DNA of 64,000 nt from positions 1 to 64,000 of the forward strand of contig JACQAO010000068.1 of the NCBI GenBank assembly GCA_016194935.1, in the 5' to 3' direction. The notes beneath the pieces were generated by a model, which worked only from the letters and a program-made list of their open reading frames with translations, did not search any database and had not been told where the DNA came from. The position numbers and the translations under genes were made by a program. Shown here in pieces: positions 1-7,687 of the stretch (position 1 is the first letter of the stretch; each line of letters begins with the position of its first letter). This DNA is from Betaproteobacteria bacterium. GTDB taxonomy: Bacteria > Pseudomonadota > Gammaproteobacteria > Burkholderiales > Rhodocyclaceae.

Positions 1-336
1 GCGCCGGAATTCCTGTTGATGGACGAACCCTTCGGCGCCCTGGATTCACAGACACGGGCGGCCATGCAGGATCTCCTGCTCGATGTGCTGCGCAAGGAAG
101 GCAAGACCGTTATGCTGATCACGCATTCTGTCGAGGAGGCGATCTACCTGTCCAACCGGGTAGTCGTCGTCACGGCGCGGCCATCACAGGTACGCCAATT
201 TGTCGAAGTGCCGTTCCCCTATCCGCGCACCCCGGCTCTCCGCGACACGCCTGCGTTCACGCAAATCCGCTCCGTGGTGCGTGATCTCGTCATGCGGGAA
301 TACGCGGCGCAAGAGCAGCAACAGCGTCCTGCTTAG
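1..336 (+). CDS. ABC transporter ATP-binding protein, C-terminal part (nitrate/sulfonate/taurine family)
   Basis: This is the last 111 codons of a cytoplasmic ATPase whose 5' end lies outside the window. It would power import by a TauB/SsuB/NrtD-type transporter. The reading frame is open from the first base. Visible parts are the Walker B segment LLMDEP, the D-loop GALD, and the switch histidine in ITHSVEEA. The tail (PFPYPR) is typical of this family. The convergent gene downstream encodes an NMT1/SsuA-type binding protein, so both probably serve one transporter although they lie on opposite strands. The substrate cannot be read from the sequence. Confidence 0.93.
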   Translation, partial: APEFLLMDEPFGALDSQTRAAMQDLLLDVLRKEGKTVMLITHSVEEAIYLSNRVVVVTARPSQVRQFVEVPFPYPRTPALRDTPAFTQIRSVVRDLVMREYAAQEQQQRPA

Positions 337-377
337 CGCTGTCGCCACGCTGCAGCCGTCTTGCAGACCTGCGTTGG

Positions 378-1418
378 TTACGTCCTGGCGGCCCCGGCGG
401 CCTCGACGATTGCCAGAAACGGCTTGGGATCAAAATACTTCTCCGCCGGCAACGGCTGTTTGAGCGCGCCGATATCGACGTAAAAGTTGGTTACCTGGTT
501 CAACCATTTATTCACCGTGCCATCCCGATAAAACTTGGCCCACTCCCTGGACGGGAAGACTTTTGCCGCCCGATACATGGCGCGGAGGGAATCGAGAGGG
601 ACATCCGGATAATGTTTCGCCTGGATCGGCGCCAGCATCTCATCGGGTTTGCCAACCAGATGATCGTTGGCGGCGACCCATGCCCGAACCACTCGCTGAA
701 TCACATCCTGGCGCTTCTGGTAAAACTCGTTGCTGGCCACCCATCCGCCGATGATGGCCGATTGCGGATAGTAGGCGGAGGCGTCCACCAGCATTTTGGC
801 GGTCGGGGCATTTTTCTCGACGGCCAGATTGAACGGCACCCACAGCGCCACGGCGGGTACTGCGCCGGAAATGAAGCTGGCGACCGCATCAGGCATGCGC
901 TGATTGACGATTTCAACATCCTTGGCGGGATTGACGCCGTTGGCCGCCAGGGCGTGCCGCAGGAATACATCGGCGGTGGAACCGATCGCAGTGGATATGC
1001 GCTTCCCCTTCAAATCTGCAAAGGTATTGATTCTCTGGTCGGTACGCACCCAGAGCTGGGCGGTGGCGTACTCGATGGAATTAATCAGGAACGCTTTGCC
1101 CTGTCCGCTGGCGGGGAAATTGGAAATATATGCGCCTACCGACAGCATGTCGATACCGCCGCCGATCATGGCCTGGAAGATGGCGAGACCCGAGTCGAAT
1201 TTGATGAATTCCATCTCCAGCCCTTCCTTCTTCCATGCGCCGATTTGCTCGCCGGCCCAGATCTGCCCGTCGACAGCGATCGTGTGGATATAGCCGCAAC
1301 GGACCTTAGTGAGCGGCTGGCCCCAGGATAATCGTGGAAATGCGCTCGCAGCCGCCAATACCGGCGCCAGCCCCAGCGCTTTGAGCGCACGGCGGCGATT
1401 ACTCATTTTGATATTCAT
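378..1418 (-). CDS. ABC transporter substrate-binding protein, NMT1/SsuA-like
   Basis: A periplasmic binding protein of about 346 residues for a nitrate/sulfonate/taurine-type importer. The N-terminus carries an arginine cluster (NRRRALKALG) and a hydrophobic stretch ending near residue 30, so export by Sec or Tat is likely. The body has family features such as the early VDGQIW segment and GGGIDMLS. Three in-frame ATGs compete. The second (1418) is preferred because GGAGG lies six bases upstream of it but directly abuts the first ATG at 1424. It is the last gene of the leftward catabolic series, and its leader contains a long inverted repeat. The ligand is unknown. Confidence 0.88.
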   Translation of the reverse strand: MNIKMSNRRRALKALGLAPVLAAASAFPRLSWGQPLTKVRCGYIHTIAVDGQIWAGEQIGAWKKEGLEMEFIKFDSGLAIFQAMIGGGIDMLSVGAYISNFPASGQGKAFLINSIEYATAQLWVRTDQRINTFADLKGKRISTAIGSTADVFLRHALAANGVNPAKDVEIVNQRMPDAVASFISGAVPAVALWVPFNLAVEKNAPTAKMLVDASAYYPQSAIIGGWVASNEFYQKRQDVIQRVVRAWVAANDHLVGKPDEMLAPIQAKHYPDVPLDSLRAMYRAAKVFPSREWAKFYRDGTVNKWLNQVTNFYVDIGALKQPLPAEKYFDPKPFLAIVEAAGAART

Positions 1419-1448
1419 GTCCATCCTCCTTCAGTTGGTCTATGACTA

Positions 1449-1552
1449 ATTCCGATTCGCATTAGAACCGATACTTTGTCGACTGCGTCTCGTCGTGCAA
1501 CAGCACTGCCTTCGACTTGTCTTCGCGTCTCGTTTCTAATGCGAATCGGAAT
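1449..1552. repeat. 19-bp perfect inverted repeat with a 66-bp spacer
   Basis: The arms 1449-1467 (ATTCCGATTCGCATTAGAA) and 1534-1552 are exact reverse complements. They lie between the DsrE-like gene and the binding-protein gene. The core TAATGCGAATC resembles the half of a Fur box seen in betaproteobacteria, though only about 11 of 19 positions fit the classical consensus. The pair could be two operator sites, a long mRNA stem between two cistrons, or the ends of a small decayed element. Pairing stops at once on both sides of each arm. Confidence 0.75.
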
Positions 1553-1571
1553 AACACGAGGAAAGGTCATG

Positions 1572-2027
1572 CTACAGGCGTGGCGGTGACGCAAGGAGAT
1601 CCACCTGCATATAGGCGTAACCTTGGTTTTGCAACGCAATACTGGTTTCTGCGACGTTGTTCTCGACCGTCGCAAACGGGACAAGATTGTCTTTGCTCAC
1701 CAGGTGGCGGGTCATGGCGATACCGCACACCACAAGATCAAAGCCGCCTGAAAGCGAGAGCCGTTCGAGCAGGGCCTGAATCTCGCCTAGCTTGCTGCAA
1801 ACATCGCCTTCGAATTTCGTACCCTTGAAGGTTCGCGTTACATACTTGGTCGACGGGCCGTGTATCAGCGCGACAAAATGCGGTTCGATGCCTCTTTTCC
1901 TGAAGCTGTCGGCAGTAATGCCGGCCAGGTTGATGCGGTCGAAAAACATATTGTCGTCGCCAGTAGTGAAATCGTACACGGCCCATGCCCGCTGGAGACC
2001 TGCGTAATATCGCGCCGTATCCGCCAT
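1572..2027 (-). CDS. DsrE/DsrF-like family protein
   Basis: A soluble cytoplasmic protein of about 151 residues that resembles the DsrE/DsrF/TusD superfamily of sulfur-carrier and sulfur-relay proteins. The pattern of short beta strands and helices fits (for example GFDLVVCGIAMTRH near residue 98). One cysteine lies in that segment and another in DVCSK. ATG 2027 is chosen because GGAGA sits just upstream; a longer frame to 2060 has no ribosome site. It sits in a leftward series behind a UxaA-type pair. Involvement in sulfur handling is a family inference only. Confidence 0.7.
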   Translation of the reverse strand: MADTARYYAGLQRAWAVYDFTTGDDNMFFDRINLAGITADSFRKRGIEPHFVALIHGPSTKYVTRTFKGTKFEGDVCSKLGEIQALLERLSLSGGFDLVVCGIAMTRHLVSKDNLVPFATVENNVAETSIALQNQGYAYMQVDLLASPPRL

Positions 2028-2063
2028 GATTTTCTCCTTGAAATTTGATGCGCTTTCCACTTC

Positions 2064-3233
2064 CTACAATGCGGGCAGCGACCTGGGGGCAATGATCTGC
2101 CCTTCCCGCCAGTCTTCCGCCCGGCTCTGGCTGCCGCCGGCAACCTGTACAACAACATCCCGGAGGCGATCCGCCATTTCATCAAGCGTCTTGTCCGCCG
2201 TCAAAATACCGCTTGCATCCAGATCCAGCGAGTCTGCCCAGCGGCGCACAGTCTCCGGGTTGCCGCACACTTTGATGGTTGGCGCGAGAGGGTTGCCCGA
2301 GGGATTGAAAACGCCCATTCCGAACAACACCAGGTGCGCGCCCGCGCACGCCATCCCGGTCATCGAGACCGGGCTGAAGAACGGCGTATCCATGAAATGG
2401 AGTCCTTTGCCCTGCGGCGGTTCGGCAAAATTCAGGCATCCGTTAAATAGCGCATGACCGGTTTTGGCAATCGCCCCCATGCTCTTTTCGATCAGCGTGG
2501 TGAGCCCGGCGGCAATGTTTTCCGGGGTAGGGTTGATGCCCCGATAATCCTCGCCATCCTCCTGCATCATTTTTTCAGTACGGGAAATACGTTCGAGTAT
2601 TTGCTCAGTGACAAAACGGGTGGCGGAGCGGGATCGAATAATGGGCTCCGCGCCGATGAACTCGGCAGTTTCCGAAACAATGGCGGTACCGCCGCCGGCC
2701 AAATGCCGATCCACGAACCTGCCGATCACCGGGTTGGCGCACAGGGCGCTGCTGGCATCCGATCCGCCGCATTCCAAAGCCACCACCAGCGACGACAGCG
2801 GCGCCGGCGTGCGTGGCGCGCCTTCGATGGCTTTTGCCAGCCGAACCAATGCGGCACGGCCTTTCTCCACCGCATCGGCCATGCCGTGCGCGTCCATGAA
2901 CACCAGCAGATCGAATGGCCGTCCGGCATTCCTGTATCGTTCGCGCAGCGCATTACCCGTCGCGGCATCGTGCGCCAACACCAGCACGGCGCCCACGTTC
3001 GGATGGGAAACCAGGCCGTCCAGCACGCGATCCTGGATAAGCTGGTCGTGTCCCCTGAGTCCGCGCATGAAGTCCGGCGCAATCAGCAGACAACCCGGCG
3101 CCGCCCTGGACACCAGTTCCGCAAGGCGATTGGTCAACGCCACGGTCGACAGCACCAACAGGTGGTTGCGCACGCCGACGCTGCCATCGCTGCGGCGAAA
3201 ACCGGGGAAAGTGTCTTGATCCGATGCGTGCAT
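2064..3233 (-). CDS. UxaA-family dehydratase/lyase, large subunit
   Basis: About 389 residues matching the catalytic C-terminal part of the altronate/galactarate dehydratase family (UxaA, GarD). The sulfolactate sulfo-lyase large subunit SuyB also belongs here. Family landmarks are GSVGVRNHLLVL near the N-terminus, LECGGSDASSALCANP in the middle, and conserved cysteine segments (FNGCLNF, CGNPETV). ATG 3233 has a GGAGAAG ribosome site and starts 19 bases after the stop of the small-subunit gene, so the two are probably translationally coupled. The substrate may be a sugar acid or a sulfonated hydroxy acid; sequence alone does not decide. Confidence 0.85.
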   Translation of the reverse strand: MHASDQDTFPGFRRSDGSVGVRNHLLVLSTVALTNRLAELVSRAAPGCLLIAPDFMRGLRGHDQLIQDRVLDGLVSHPNVGAVLVLAHDAATGNALRERYRNAGRPFDLLVFMDAHGMADAVEKGRAALVRLAKAIEGAPRTPAPLSSLVVALECGGSDASSALCANPVIGRFVDRHLAGGGTAIVSETAEFIGAEPIIRSRSATRFVTEQILERISRTEKMMQEDGEDYRGINPTPENIAAGLTTLIEKSMGAIAKTGHALFNGCLNFAEPPQGKGLHFMDTPFFSPVSMTGMACAGAHLVLFGMGVFNPSGNPLAPTIKVCGNPETVRRWADSLDLDASGILTADKTLDEMADRLRDVVVQVAGGSQSRAEDWREGQIIAPRSLPAL

Positions 3234-3252
3234 GTCTTCTCCGCTTCCCGTT

Positions 3253-3501
3253 TCAGGTGCAGTTATGCACATGGACATGTTCGCCGGCCGGGATGTCCTG
3301 CGTGGCGTGTCCTATGACCACGCCATATTTCAGCACCGGCTTGCCGGCGGCAATGTCCGCCACAGCCACCTTGTGGCCAAACGGGATGCCGGGCCGCAGC
3401 GCCATCCCGTCCGTCAGCCGCTCAAGATGGGCCAGATCATCCAGCAATGTCGCCACATTATCCCTGTCCGCCAGCCGTATGAATTTGCGCGCCGTATTCA
3501 T
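3253..3501 (-). CDS. UxaA-family dehydratase/lyase, small SAF-domain subunit
   Basis: An 82-residue SAF domain equal to the N-terminal domain of full-length UxaA/GarD, here a separate gene. The closing motif GEHVHVHNC is the family signature, and the fold includes IPFGHKVAVADI and VLKYGVVIGHA. It directly precedes the large subunit in the same operon. A split SAF/catalytic pair is the arrangement of sulfolactate sulfo-lyase (SuyA/SuyB) and of several split altronate dehydratase-like enzymes. The two presumably form a heteromer. Confidence 0.85.
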   Translation of the reverse strand: MNTARKFIRLADRDNVATLLDDLAHLERLTDGMALRPGIPFGHKVAVADIAAGKPVLKYGVVIGHATQDIPAGEHVHVHNCT

Positions 3502-3505
3502 CTGT

Positions 3506-5101
3506 TCAGCGCCATGATTTGCGTATCATGTCTGCTCCTTTTTCACCGATCATGACAGTGGCGGCATGCGTATTTCCTGAAACCAGGGTCGGCATGATTG
3601 AAGCGTCCACCACACGAATTCCTTGTAATCCGTGCACCCTGAGCTCCGGGTCGGTCACCGATAACGAGTCCATGCCCATCTTGCAAGTTCCGACAGGATG
3701 AAAAATCGAGCTGCCTTTTTGCCGGGCAAAAGCCGCCAGCTCCGCCTCCGAAGCAACGGCTGCGCCCGGCTCGACTTCTCGTTCGATGTATCCCCGCAAC
3801 GGCGTGCTGGCGGCGATACGCCGGGCCAGCTTCATTCCTGCAACCGTGACCGCGAGATCATCAGGATCGGCAAGGTATTTGGTGTAAATCGCGGGCGCTT
3901 CCTGTGGATCGGCTGAGCGGATACTCACTGTACCCCTGCTGCGGGGCCGCAACTGGCATACCGACATGGTGAAGCCGGAAAAATCGTGCAGGCCCGCCCC
4001 CGGGCGGTCGCTACTGAAAGTCAGAAAGTGAAACTGGACATCGGGAGTTGCCGTGTCCGGCCGCGTCCGTGCAAACGCCCCGGCCTGACCCGCGCTGAAC
4101 GTCAGCGGCCCGCGCCGCAAAAGTGCGTACTTCATGCCGATTTTAAATTTCCCCCACAGACTCTTTAGGTCATCGTTCAGCGTGATAGGCCGGTTGCACT
4201 GAAACACGTTGCGCACCTGGTAATGATCCTGGAGATTCTCGCCGACACCCAGGAGTTCCTTGACCACGGGTATCCCCATTTTTTGCAGCAGCGTCCCTGG
4301 GCCGATGCCGGAAAGTTGCAGCAGTTGCGGTGAATTGACGCTGCCTGCCGACACGACAACCTCGGCGCGCGCCAATGCCGTCTTGACTTGCCCGCCCTGA
4401 AAATATTCCACCCCGGCAGCTCTCTGGCCGTCAAAGGTAATGCGCCTGGCAAGCGCGCCGGTGGCTATGGTCAGATTGCTCCTGCGCCGCGCCGGATCGA
4501 GAAAGGCGACTGCCGAACTGCAACGCCAGCCATGCAAGGTGTTCAGTTGAAAATATCCTGCGCCATCCTGCCTGGCGCCATTGAAATCATCGTTGCGCGG
4601 AATGCCGATTTGCGCGGCGGACGCGATGAAAGCATCGCATAAAGGATGCGTCTCGCTCAAGTCGGAAACCGCCAGCGGGCCGTCGGTTCCGTGAAAAGGA
4701 CTGCTGCCGCGTTGCTGGCGTTCCGACTTGATGAAATATGGCAGCACTGCATCCCAACCCCAACCGTGGTTGCCAAGGGCTGCCCAATGCTCATAGTCTT
4801 CAGCCTGGCCTCTGACGTAAATCAGGCCGTTGATCGAACTCGAACCGCCCAGCACCTTGCCGCGCGGCCAGTAGATTTTGCGGTTATCGGTACCCATCTC
4901 CGGCTCCGTGTGATAACACCAGTTCACATCGGGATTGAACATTGTCTTCCCGTATCCAAGCGGAATATGCAGCCACAAATTTCGGTCAGGCCCGCCCGCC
5001 TCCAAAAGCAGGACGCGATTGCGCGGGTCTTCCGACAAGCGCGCCGCCAGCACGCAACCCGCCGACCCGGCGCCGACAATTACGAAGTCAAATTCTTTCA
5101 C
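3506..5101 (-). CDS. GMC-family FAD-dependent oxidoreductase
   Basis: About 531 residues of the glucose-methanol-choline oxidoreductase family, which oxidise alcohols with FAD. The N-terminus begins with the dinucleotide-binding motif FVIVGAGSAGCVLAARL. GMC signatures follow: GKVLGGSSSINGLIYVRG near residue 80 and a second signature around SAGSVNSPQLLQLSGIG. The C-terminal HPVGTCKMG and NTHAATVMIGEKGADMI supply the usual active-site histidines. A GTG start at 5101 is preferred: GGAGGAGG precedes it by seven bases and the FAD motif then follows immediately. It is the first gene of the leftward operon, next to the operator of the divergent LacI regulator. The substrate is unknown. Confidence 0.9.
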   Translation of the reverse strand: MKEFDFVIVGAGSAGCVLAARLSEDPRNRVLLLEAGGPDRNLWLHIPLGYGKTMFNPDVNWCYHTEPEMGTDNRKIYWPRGKVLGGSSSINGLIYVRGQAEDYEHWAALGNHGWGWDAVLPYFIKSERQQRGSSPFHGTDGPLAVSDLSETHPLCDAFIASAAQIGIPRNDDFNGARQDGAGYFQLNTLHGWRCSSAVAFLDPARRRSNLTIATGALARRITFDGQRAAGVEYFQGGQVKTALARAEVVVSAGSVNSPQLLQLSGIGPGTLLQKMGIPVVKELLGVGENLQDHYQVRNVFQCNRPITLNDDLKSLWGKFKIGMKYALLRRGPLTFSAGQAGAFARTRPDTATPDVQFHFLTFSSDRPGAGLHDFSGFTMSVCQLRPRSRGTVSIRSADPQEAPAIYTKYLADPDDLAVTVAGMKLARRIAASTPLRGYIEREVEPGAAVASEAELAAFARQKGSSIFHPVGTCKMGMDSLSVTDPELRVHGLQGIRVVDASIMPTLVSGNTHAATVMIGEKGADMIRKSWR

Positions 5102-5162
5102 GCGGGCCTCCTCCCCTGCGATGATCAGGAACGGTTGCCCTGGCCTCATCAGTCAGCGCAAA

Positions 5163-5178
5163 ATGTTAGCGCTATCAT
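5163..5178. promoter_or_regulatory. Palindromic operator of the GntR-like LacI regulator
   Basis: ATGTTAGCGCTATCAT is a near-perfect palindrome in the gap between the divergent GMC oxidoreductase and LacI-family genes. The half site ATGTTA matches the GntR/IdnR operator type (ATGTTA-N4-TAACAT), which agrees with the GntR-like sequence of the neighbouring regulator. It lies about 60 bases upstream of the GTG start of the oxidoreductase and so could block transcription in one or both directions. Confidence 0.7.
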
Positions 5179-5308
5179 TTATGGGTAAATTATCTCCCCG
5201 GTTTGACGCGCTTGTCAAATGCCGGGTTAGCGGATGTCGCCCACTGGCGTGGCGAAAACTCTGCTACTCTATTGTCGTCATCCCTACTCAACCCTGGATT
5301 GCTGGATA

Positions 5309-6373
5309 GTGACAAAACCCGGAAAGAATATCGCCAGAACGAGTCGCGGTCGTAACGGCCAGTCGATTCAGCAGCAACGTCCAGTCCGGATGGTCGATGT
5401 CGCCCAGCTCGCAGGAGTCTCATCCATCACGGTATCGCGGACGCTGCTCACGCCGGAACTGGTCACGCCCGCAACCAGGCGCATGGTCGAAAAAGCTATC
5501 AAGCAGTGCGGTTACATCCCCAATCGGGTGGCAGGCAGCCTGGCCGCCAATCGGAGCCGCACCGTCGCCGTCATCGTCCCCACCATCTCCAACTCGCTGT
5601 TCGCCGACACGGTGCAAGGCATCACCGATCTGCTTGAGGCGCATGGTTATCATGTGTTTCTGGGAACCAGCAACTACGATATCAAGGAAGAAGAATCACT
5701 CGTGTCGGCGTTCCTCGAACGTCGTGCGGACGCGATGGTGCTAACCGGCATCAGCCACTCGCCCACGACGAAAAAATTGCTCAGGAATGCCGGCATTCCG
5801 GTTGTGGAAATGTGGAATCTCACGCCACGGCCCATCGACATGGCGATAGGTTTTTCAAATTTCGAGGCGGCGCGCAAGATGACGCTTTTTCTTGCGTCGC
5901 GCGGCTACCGGAAGATCGGATTTCTCGGCGGGGTCACTGAAAATAATGACCGGACGCGCGACCGGGAACGCGGCTATCTCGCCGCGCTGGCGGAATTGGG
6001 AATTGCCGCCGTCGAAAACAGGATCGTCAGAACGCCGTTTGACTTCCCGATGGGCGGCACGGCCATCGCCGCACTATTGTCGAAAAGCCCGTCGCTCGAC
6101 GCCGTATTCGCCGCCAGCGATGTGCTGGCAATCGGGGCAATACTTGAGTGCAACCGCCGCGGCTGGCCCGTGCCGAGCAAGATCGCCATCGCCGGCATGG
6201 ACGACTCGCCGCTGGGCAGCCAGCTAAGTCCCAAGCTCACGACGGTGCGTATCCCGCGCTATGGAATCGGCACGGTGGTCGGGGAACATCTGATCGAGCG
6301 GCTGCGCGGCCAGGCGAGCAGCAAGCGCATCGTCGACCTCGGATTCGAGATCGTCGAGCGCGAGAGCACTTAG
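5309..6373 (+). CDS. LacI-family transcriptional regulator, GntR-like
   Basis: A LacI/GalR-family repressor of roughly 327-354 residues. The N-terminal helix-turn-helix reads VAQLAGVSSITVSR and the hinge helix region YIPNRVAGSLAANRS. The periplasmic-binding-like sensor domain follows (VIVPTISNSLFADTVQGI; IGFLGG; FAASDVLAIGA). Layout and many residues resemble E. coli GntR, the gluconate repressor (VGFDNFEAAR there, IGFSNFEAARK here). The start is uncertain: GTG 5309 gives a normal N-terminal lead, ATG 5390 would begin right at the HTH, and neither has a strong ribosome site. It is divergent from the oxidoreductase/UxaA operon it probably controls and ends overlapping the fic gene by 4 bp. Confidence 0.9.
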   Translation: MTKPGKNIARTSRGRNGQSIQQQRPVRMVDVAQLAGVSSITVSRTLLTPELVTPATRRMVEKAIKQCGYIPNRVAGSLAANRSRTVAVIVPTISNSLFADTVQGITDLLEAHGYHVFLGTSNYDIKEEESLVSAFLERRADAMVLTGISHSPTTKKLLRNAGIPVVEMWNLTPRPIDMAIGFSNFEAARKMTLFLASRGYRKIGFLGGVTENNDRTRDRERGYLAALAELGIAAVENRIVRTPFDFPMGGTAIAALLSKSPSLDAVFAASDVLAIGAILECNRRGWPVPSKIAIAGMDDSPLGSQLSPKLTTVRIPRYGIGTVVGEHLIERLRGQASSKRIVDLGFEIVEREST

Positions 6374-6960
6374 ACCCCGCCTTGCAGCAACCGGTTTAGC
6401 CAAATATCGGTCAGTGGCACAAGATTCCCTACGTCGGCGGCGCGCAGCGCGCTGAAATAAGCCGCCTTTCCGGATTCGTCGGAGGCAGGATCAATCGGTG
6501 GGAGCGCGAGTTTGTAAGCCAGCGCGATCAGTAGAATTCTCCCCGCTCTACCGTTGAAATCCTTGAACGGATGTATCCATTGGAAACGCCAGTCAGCCCA
6601 TGCCAGGAGTTCGGCAATGAATTCCGCACCGCGCAGATGACGCAGGCGTTCATCTAGATCCAGGCAGAAGTTTTTGATGTGGACGGCGACTTCATGACCG
6701 GGTGGCGGCAGGTGCGTACCCACTTGAACATCAGTGGTGCGAAAGTACCCAGCCCATGCCGGGAATAGCTCACCGGCGATACATCGGTGGGTGTCGCAAA
6801 TCCATTCCGGGGTAATGTGGATGTCTTCAGGCGGGTTTTCCAGGAGCGCATTCAGACAGTGCGCGATGTTCACGGCAAGATGCTCTGCAACTTCGCTATA
6901 AGCAAGCGGCCCAACGGCTGTCGCCAGTTCACGGGTAGCGTCTAGCGGACGGGTTGACAC
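6370..6960 (-). CDS. Fic-domain protein (probable AMP-transferase toxin)
   Basis: A 196-residue Fic protein. The active-site loop is HPFKDFNGRAGR at residues 130-141, with catalytic His130. The canonical HPFxxGNGRxxR has glycine where this protein has Phe135. Fic enzymes usually transfer AMP to a target hydroxyl. The start is GTG 6960, which overlaps the upstream small gene by 19 bp and suggests coupling. The partner carries the inhibitory helix motif, so this is either a two-gene class I toxin-antitoxin pair or one class II Fic protein split by a frameshift. The C-terminus overlaps the convergent LacI gene by 4 bp. Confidence 0.85.
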   Translation of the reverse strand: MSTRPLDATRELATAVGPLAYSEVAEHLAVNIAHCLNALLENPPEDIHITPEWICDTHRCIAGELFPAWAGYFRTTDVQVGTHLPPPGHEVAVHIKNFCLDLDERLRHLRGAEFIAELLAWADWRFQWIHPFKDFNGRAGRILLIALAYKLALPPIDPASDESGKAAYFSALRAADVGNLVPLTDIWLNRLLQGGV

Positions 6961-7133
6961 AGCAGTTCCGCCAGTCGTTCCGGGTTGACCGGCTCATTTT
7001 CCAGCGCCATCGAGCTCAAAGTAAACTTCAAAACCTGTTGCCGATACGCCGTTCGCACACTATCAGCGTCAGCGTGGTTTTCCCGCCACTGCTTCAGGTG
7101 CTGATCGAGTTGTTGAAGCTGTCTAGGGTTCAT
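6942..7133 (-). CDS. Small protein with Fic inhibitory-helix motif (putative antitoxin)
   Basis: 63 residues, predicted largely helical, directly upstream of and overlapping the fic gene. Residues 41-46 read SMALEN, matching the (S/T)xxxE(G/N) motif with which Fic antitoxins or N-terminal helices block ATP binding; the inhibitory glutamate would be Glu45. Its length equals that of VbhA/FicA antitoxins (55-65 residues). The alternative is that this is the N-terminus of a class II Fic protein broken by a frameshift at about 6950. Confidence 0.65.
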   Translation of the reverse strand: MNPRQLQQLDQHLKQWRENHADADSVRTAYRQQVLKFTLSSMALENEPVNPERLAELLCQPVR

Positions 7134-7272
7134 CGTGGTTGTCCTGTGTGGCTACATCTTTTCATGATCCGGCGCAGTATGGATTGTAAAACGGAAGGCG
7201 GCATAATTTTTATGAGCCATTCAGCACAATATGATTACACCTTACAAGTATCGCTTATATTCCGAATTGGAA

Positions 7273-7677
7273 TTATGTCGGCAACGGTTTGCGTTCCGCC
7301 AGCACCACCCACCCGCGAATCACCCGGTAGAGCACCCATAAGCCGGTAAATACCACCACCAGTATCGCCGCCGGAATCCCGATCAGGGTTAATGCCAGCA
7401 TCCCGGCGATCAACAGCCACAGTGCCGCATACCAGAAAGTACGCCATTGCCAGCGCCAATGACTCTCCAGCCATGTGCCGCGCACCTCGTTGCGCTTGAG
7501 ATAGTTGATGATGATGGCGATGATCGACGGCCAACTGAAGACAAAGGCAACAATAATCGTTGCCGAAGTCAAAATTCCGGTCACCGCCGACAAGGCGTGC
7601 AGGCCATACATTACATGGCCCCAGGCGCGCGGTCCTTCCAGATCGCCGGCTGCGGGAATAATTTCAGGCTCGTTCAT
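7273..7677 (-). CDS. Conserved inner-membrane protein, function unknown
   Basis: 134 residues with about three or four membrane segments: residues 24-48, a weaker stretch near 50-60, and a strong pair at 80-118. A conserved stretch (WLESHWRWQWRTFW, about residues 69-82) joins the two halves. It resembles small membrane proteins with DUF4870-like topology found next to ubiquinone genes in betaproteobacteria. It lies 10 bp downstream of ubiD on the same strand and may share its transcript. No catalytic residues are evident. Between this gene and the Fic pair, 7134-7272 shows nothing recognisable. Confidence 0.7.
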   Translation of the reverse strand: MNEPEIIPAAGDLEGPRAWGHVMYGLHALSAVTGILTSATIIVAFVFSWPSIIAIIINYLKRNEVRGTWLESHWRWQWRTFWYAALWLLIAGMLALTLIGIPAAILVVVFTGLWVLYRVIRGWVVLAERKPLPT

Positions 7678-7687
7678 GGCGCTCTCC

